Shown here one piece after another: positions 61,701 to 64,000 of a stretch of 64,000 nt of DNA. How positions within the stretch are numbered: the first letter of the stretch is position 1; the number at the start of each line of letters is the position of its first letter. This stretch comes from Ehretia macrophylla. Its lineage: Eukaryota > Streptophyta > Magnoliopsida > Boraginales > Ehretiaceae. The stretch spans positions 32,808,853 to 32,872,852 of the forward strand of contig CM075773.1 of the NCBI GenBank assembly GCA_037974665.1, written 5' to 3'. A program made the translations under genes and the position numbers. Under the pieces are notes generated by a model. The model was not told the DNA's origin and did not search any database. It saw only the letters and a list, made by a program, of their open reading frames with translations.

Positions 61701-62166
61701 TGTCGAGGTTGGAAATCTCACAATTGAGGTTGGGAGCTACTCTCGCCGAGCTGAACTTTTCAGGTTGGCCTCCGAGCTGTACTTTCATGGTCGGCTACCA
61801 GACCTGCACAAGGAAAAGAAGGAAAAGGCGGGGTGATGACCCGGATTTTCCCCTCGGGCGCGCGAATGATTAGTATGTCCGAGCTGGCAAAGTAGCTGAG
61901 AGCATTTAATGAGCAGTTACCTCCAAAATGAAGAGGGTGGAGCTCTATTTATACTAAATTCAGGTCTGACAGCATTTAATGCAGTGCAGCTTTATGTCCC
62001 ATCAGTGCTTTATGTCCCATCGGAACAGCTGGCACTGAGGTCGGGTTTTTCCGGGGTCGGGTCAGCATTCCGGTTGGGCATTTAGCTGAATGTGCTAGGC
62101 TCGGCTCAGATTAGCCCGTCTCAGCTCGGCGTGGGTAACTCACCCCAACTCGATGACCCCTCGTCA
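61701..62166 (-). repeat. 5' LTR of Tat copy 2
   Basis: 466 bp, TGTCGAGG ... CCTCGTCA on the + strand. It contains the same TATA-bearing segment (AGCTCTATTTATACT) as the other LTRs, read on the - strand. Confidence 0.95.
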
Positions 62167-62171
62167 ATGTG

Positions 62172-64000
62172 TATTGTGTGCATGGGGGAAGATCACATCA
62201 CAAACTCATACTATTGAAATGAATGAAAAATCCAAAAGGGTTGTCTATCCCATCCACCTAGATGAATGGTCAACCTACTCATATAAAAGTAGGCCCCACA
62301 ACATGTGGGACCCACCCCATATAAGTGGACTGACTATCCACCCGGGTGGATAGAAGAACAACTCTTCTCGCTCATCTACATGGAGCATTTTATTGCCATT
62401 TTAGTTCAATCACAACTTTATATTCTCCTATCGTCTATTCATGATTTACATTTACACCAATCTTTTCTTGCCTGCCTTTAGTTAATTTTCCAATCCTAGT
62501 GTACATTTTAAATGCAGCACAATATTTTATGTTTGACAAATCAGAGCACCAATGAGCTATTCTCCTAAAGAATCTTCTTGCCTTTGCTAGTAATCGAATT
62601 ACATATAAAATGTCAATAACCTAAAGAAAAAACCTACATTAAATGTCATAAACTCGTTTGAATTTTGTCCCTAAATATATTTGGTCCACGAAATCTGAAT
62701 CATTTGTCATCCACATTTTGGATTTTTCTTCCAAATGTCAAAACATAACGTTCGAACACACACGTGTAGAATATCATAAAGGAGAGTCAAGGAGAGAGAG
62801 TGAGAAATGAGGTGAAAGAAAGGTGTGGTAAGATGTTTTAACGTCTCACCCTCACATTTTTTGTAATCTTTCACTGCTTATTTTGTGCAATTTTATGGTA
62901 TAATTTTCTATGCAACTTGTTCATTACCTTTTAATTTTAGGAGATGACAAAATATATTATTATGACAAAACTTAATGGAAGTTCTAAGAAGATCTAGACA
63001 ATGATAAAAGTAATTTTATGATGCCTTCAATTCAAATATTATGGTCTCTATAGTGACTCATTTTCAATTGATACCGACTTTCGAAAGCGCTATTCGGTCA
63101 CTCACTGGATGAATATGGCGGGATAAGAATTTTCCCATACTCATCATTGTGTACGTCTGCATTCAAAAGAATTACACTGGTAAAGCTCGCATTATTTTGT
63201 GAAGCATAATAAAAGGGTACACTAGATATTAAACTATCAAATAGTGGACTTTTACAAAGTGAGGTTTAACATAGGATTAACCTATCCCATACTATGTTTT
63301 AGAGGAGGTTTTTTTTTTTTAATTTTTTTGTTCAATTTTAGACGTGTTCAGTTTCCCGAATTTAGAATAAAATATCTCTTGTGGAGTTCTTTTTCCCGAG
63401 AAGTTGGTCGTTCTAGGCTAGAATATATTCTTTTTATACTATTTGTGCATCTATTTCACTTTTCCTTATATGAAACAATGTTTTGTAGCTCTTCAGTTAG
63501 ATATATAATTTGTTTTACGTACTGTTCCATAAGTTTGAAAATCGAAAAGAAACAAGCTAATTTGCAAGTGAAATAAAAGGATTCAATGGTTTTTCTTCAT
63601 AATTCTTTTTATTATTATTATTATTATGAGGAAATCGCTCTGAGAAAATAAGGAACTTCCTATTTCAGCCATTCCAACTGCATTCCTTACATGCGAATAA
63701 GCTAGATGTTCGGTTTGATCGTTTTCATTTTCGGCATTTCCCCAATTTAATTTGCTGCTTTGAGATCCAATTTTTTTTTTTTTTTTTTTGGGGTCAAAGA
63801 GATCCAAATCTATAAAGAACATTTTTGGACTATTCTCTGTCATGTCTTTCTACCATTGATATTAGCATGATCTTGTGGCTTGGTTCGTGTTCAAATTAAT
63901 CTATAATATGTGTAGTCCAGGACAAAAAAAAAAAATACTTAAGCGGAATTTCATTATGGTCCAGGAAAAAAAATTAGTGCAGTTTTATTGTGAACTTTAA
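62172..64000. other. AT-rich spacer at the right edge
   Basis: No gene recognised. A small imperfect hairpin with ends GTTGTCTATCCCATCCACC and GGGTGGATAGAAGAACAAC (about 62240-62362) may be a short MITE. A TTA/ATT microsatellite lies near 63608 and a T run near 63771-63789. Confidence 0.55.

Larger units (their letters stand above)
52359..62166 (-). mobile_element. Ty3/gypsy LTR retrotransposon, Tat/Retand lineage, copy 2
   Basis: A 9.81 kb element on the - strand, collinear with copy 1 throughout. LTRs lie at 52359-52824 and 61701-62166, and the flanking ATGTG (52354-52358 and 62167-62171) is a perfect target duplication. The LTRs differ at about 34 of 466 sites by eye (~7%), so it is older than copy 1, roughly 3-5 million years. 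Different target duplications show that the two copies are separate insertions, not a segmental duplication. It is broken: about a dozen interruptions over gag-pol and the antisense gene. Confidence 0.97.

Noticed and set aside
63244-63576. 110-residue hydrophobic + strand frame
   Set aside because: Phe/Leu-rich composition follows from T-rich DNA; no homology, no splice or promoter context.

Overview
This is nuclear DNA from a flowering plant, most likely a eudicot. It has long AT-rich spacers, GT-AG introns with U-rich introns, plant-specific families (DUF1191, an At5g41620-like coiled-coil protein, XTH), a canonical MIR319 hairpin, Tat/Retand-type Ty3/gypsy elements, and CACTA, MULE, Helitron and TRIM elements. 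I cannot name the species.

Layout. 1-5.2 kb: a + strand multi-exon gene for organellar (probably mitochondrial) translation initiation factor IF-2, with two in-frame stop codons and therefore probably a pseudogene. 8.3-9.2 kb: an intact single-exon DUF1191 membrane protein on the - strand. 9.2-17.1 kb: an AT-rich spacer holding two MULE-type foldback MITEs with clear 9-10 bp target duplications, another foldback element and a TRIM-like relic. 17.1-21.0 kb: an intact three-exon gene for a 705-residue coiled-coil protein, with a ~103 bp minisatellite in intron 1. 21.0-27.1 kb: spacer with a complete TRIM and other repeats. 27.1-36.9 kb: a Ty3/gypsy element (family Tat/Retand) on the - strand, with a spliced antisense gene on the + strand. 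37.6-37.9 kb: an orphan first exon of a xyloglucan endotransglucosylase/hydrolase. 38.4-44.2 kb: a CACTA element split by a probable 4.7 kb Helitron that carries exons copied from exportin-1 (XPO1/CRM1) and from the complex I subunit NDUFS4. 45.0-45.7 kb: a RING-H2 gene with an apparent frameshift. 48.1-48.5 kb: a MIR319 gene with its own TATA box on the - strand. 49.6-51.2 kb: a MULE with a transposase fragment and a run of 21 G. 52.4-62.2 kb: a second, older member of the same Tat family with a perfect 5 bp target duplication. The remainder is spacer.

The host loci that look functional are the DUF1191 gene, the coiled-coil gene and MIR319. The IF-2, RING and XTH loci look damaged or need checking. 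About half of the window is identifiable mobile DNA. The most informative structures are the Helitron-in-CACTA nest with captured exons, the MIR319 locus, and the convergent antisense gene kept by both LTR elements. Similarity statements rest on remembered family sequences, not on a search.
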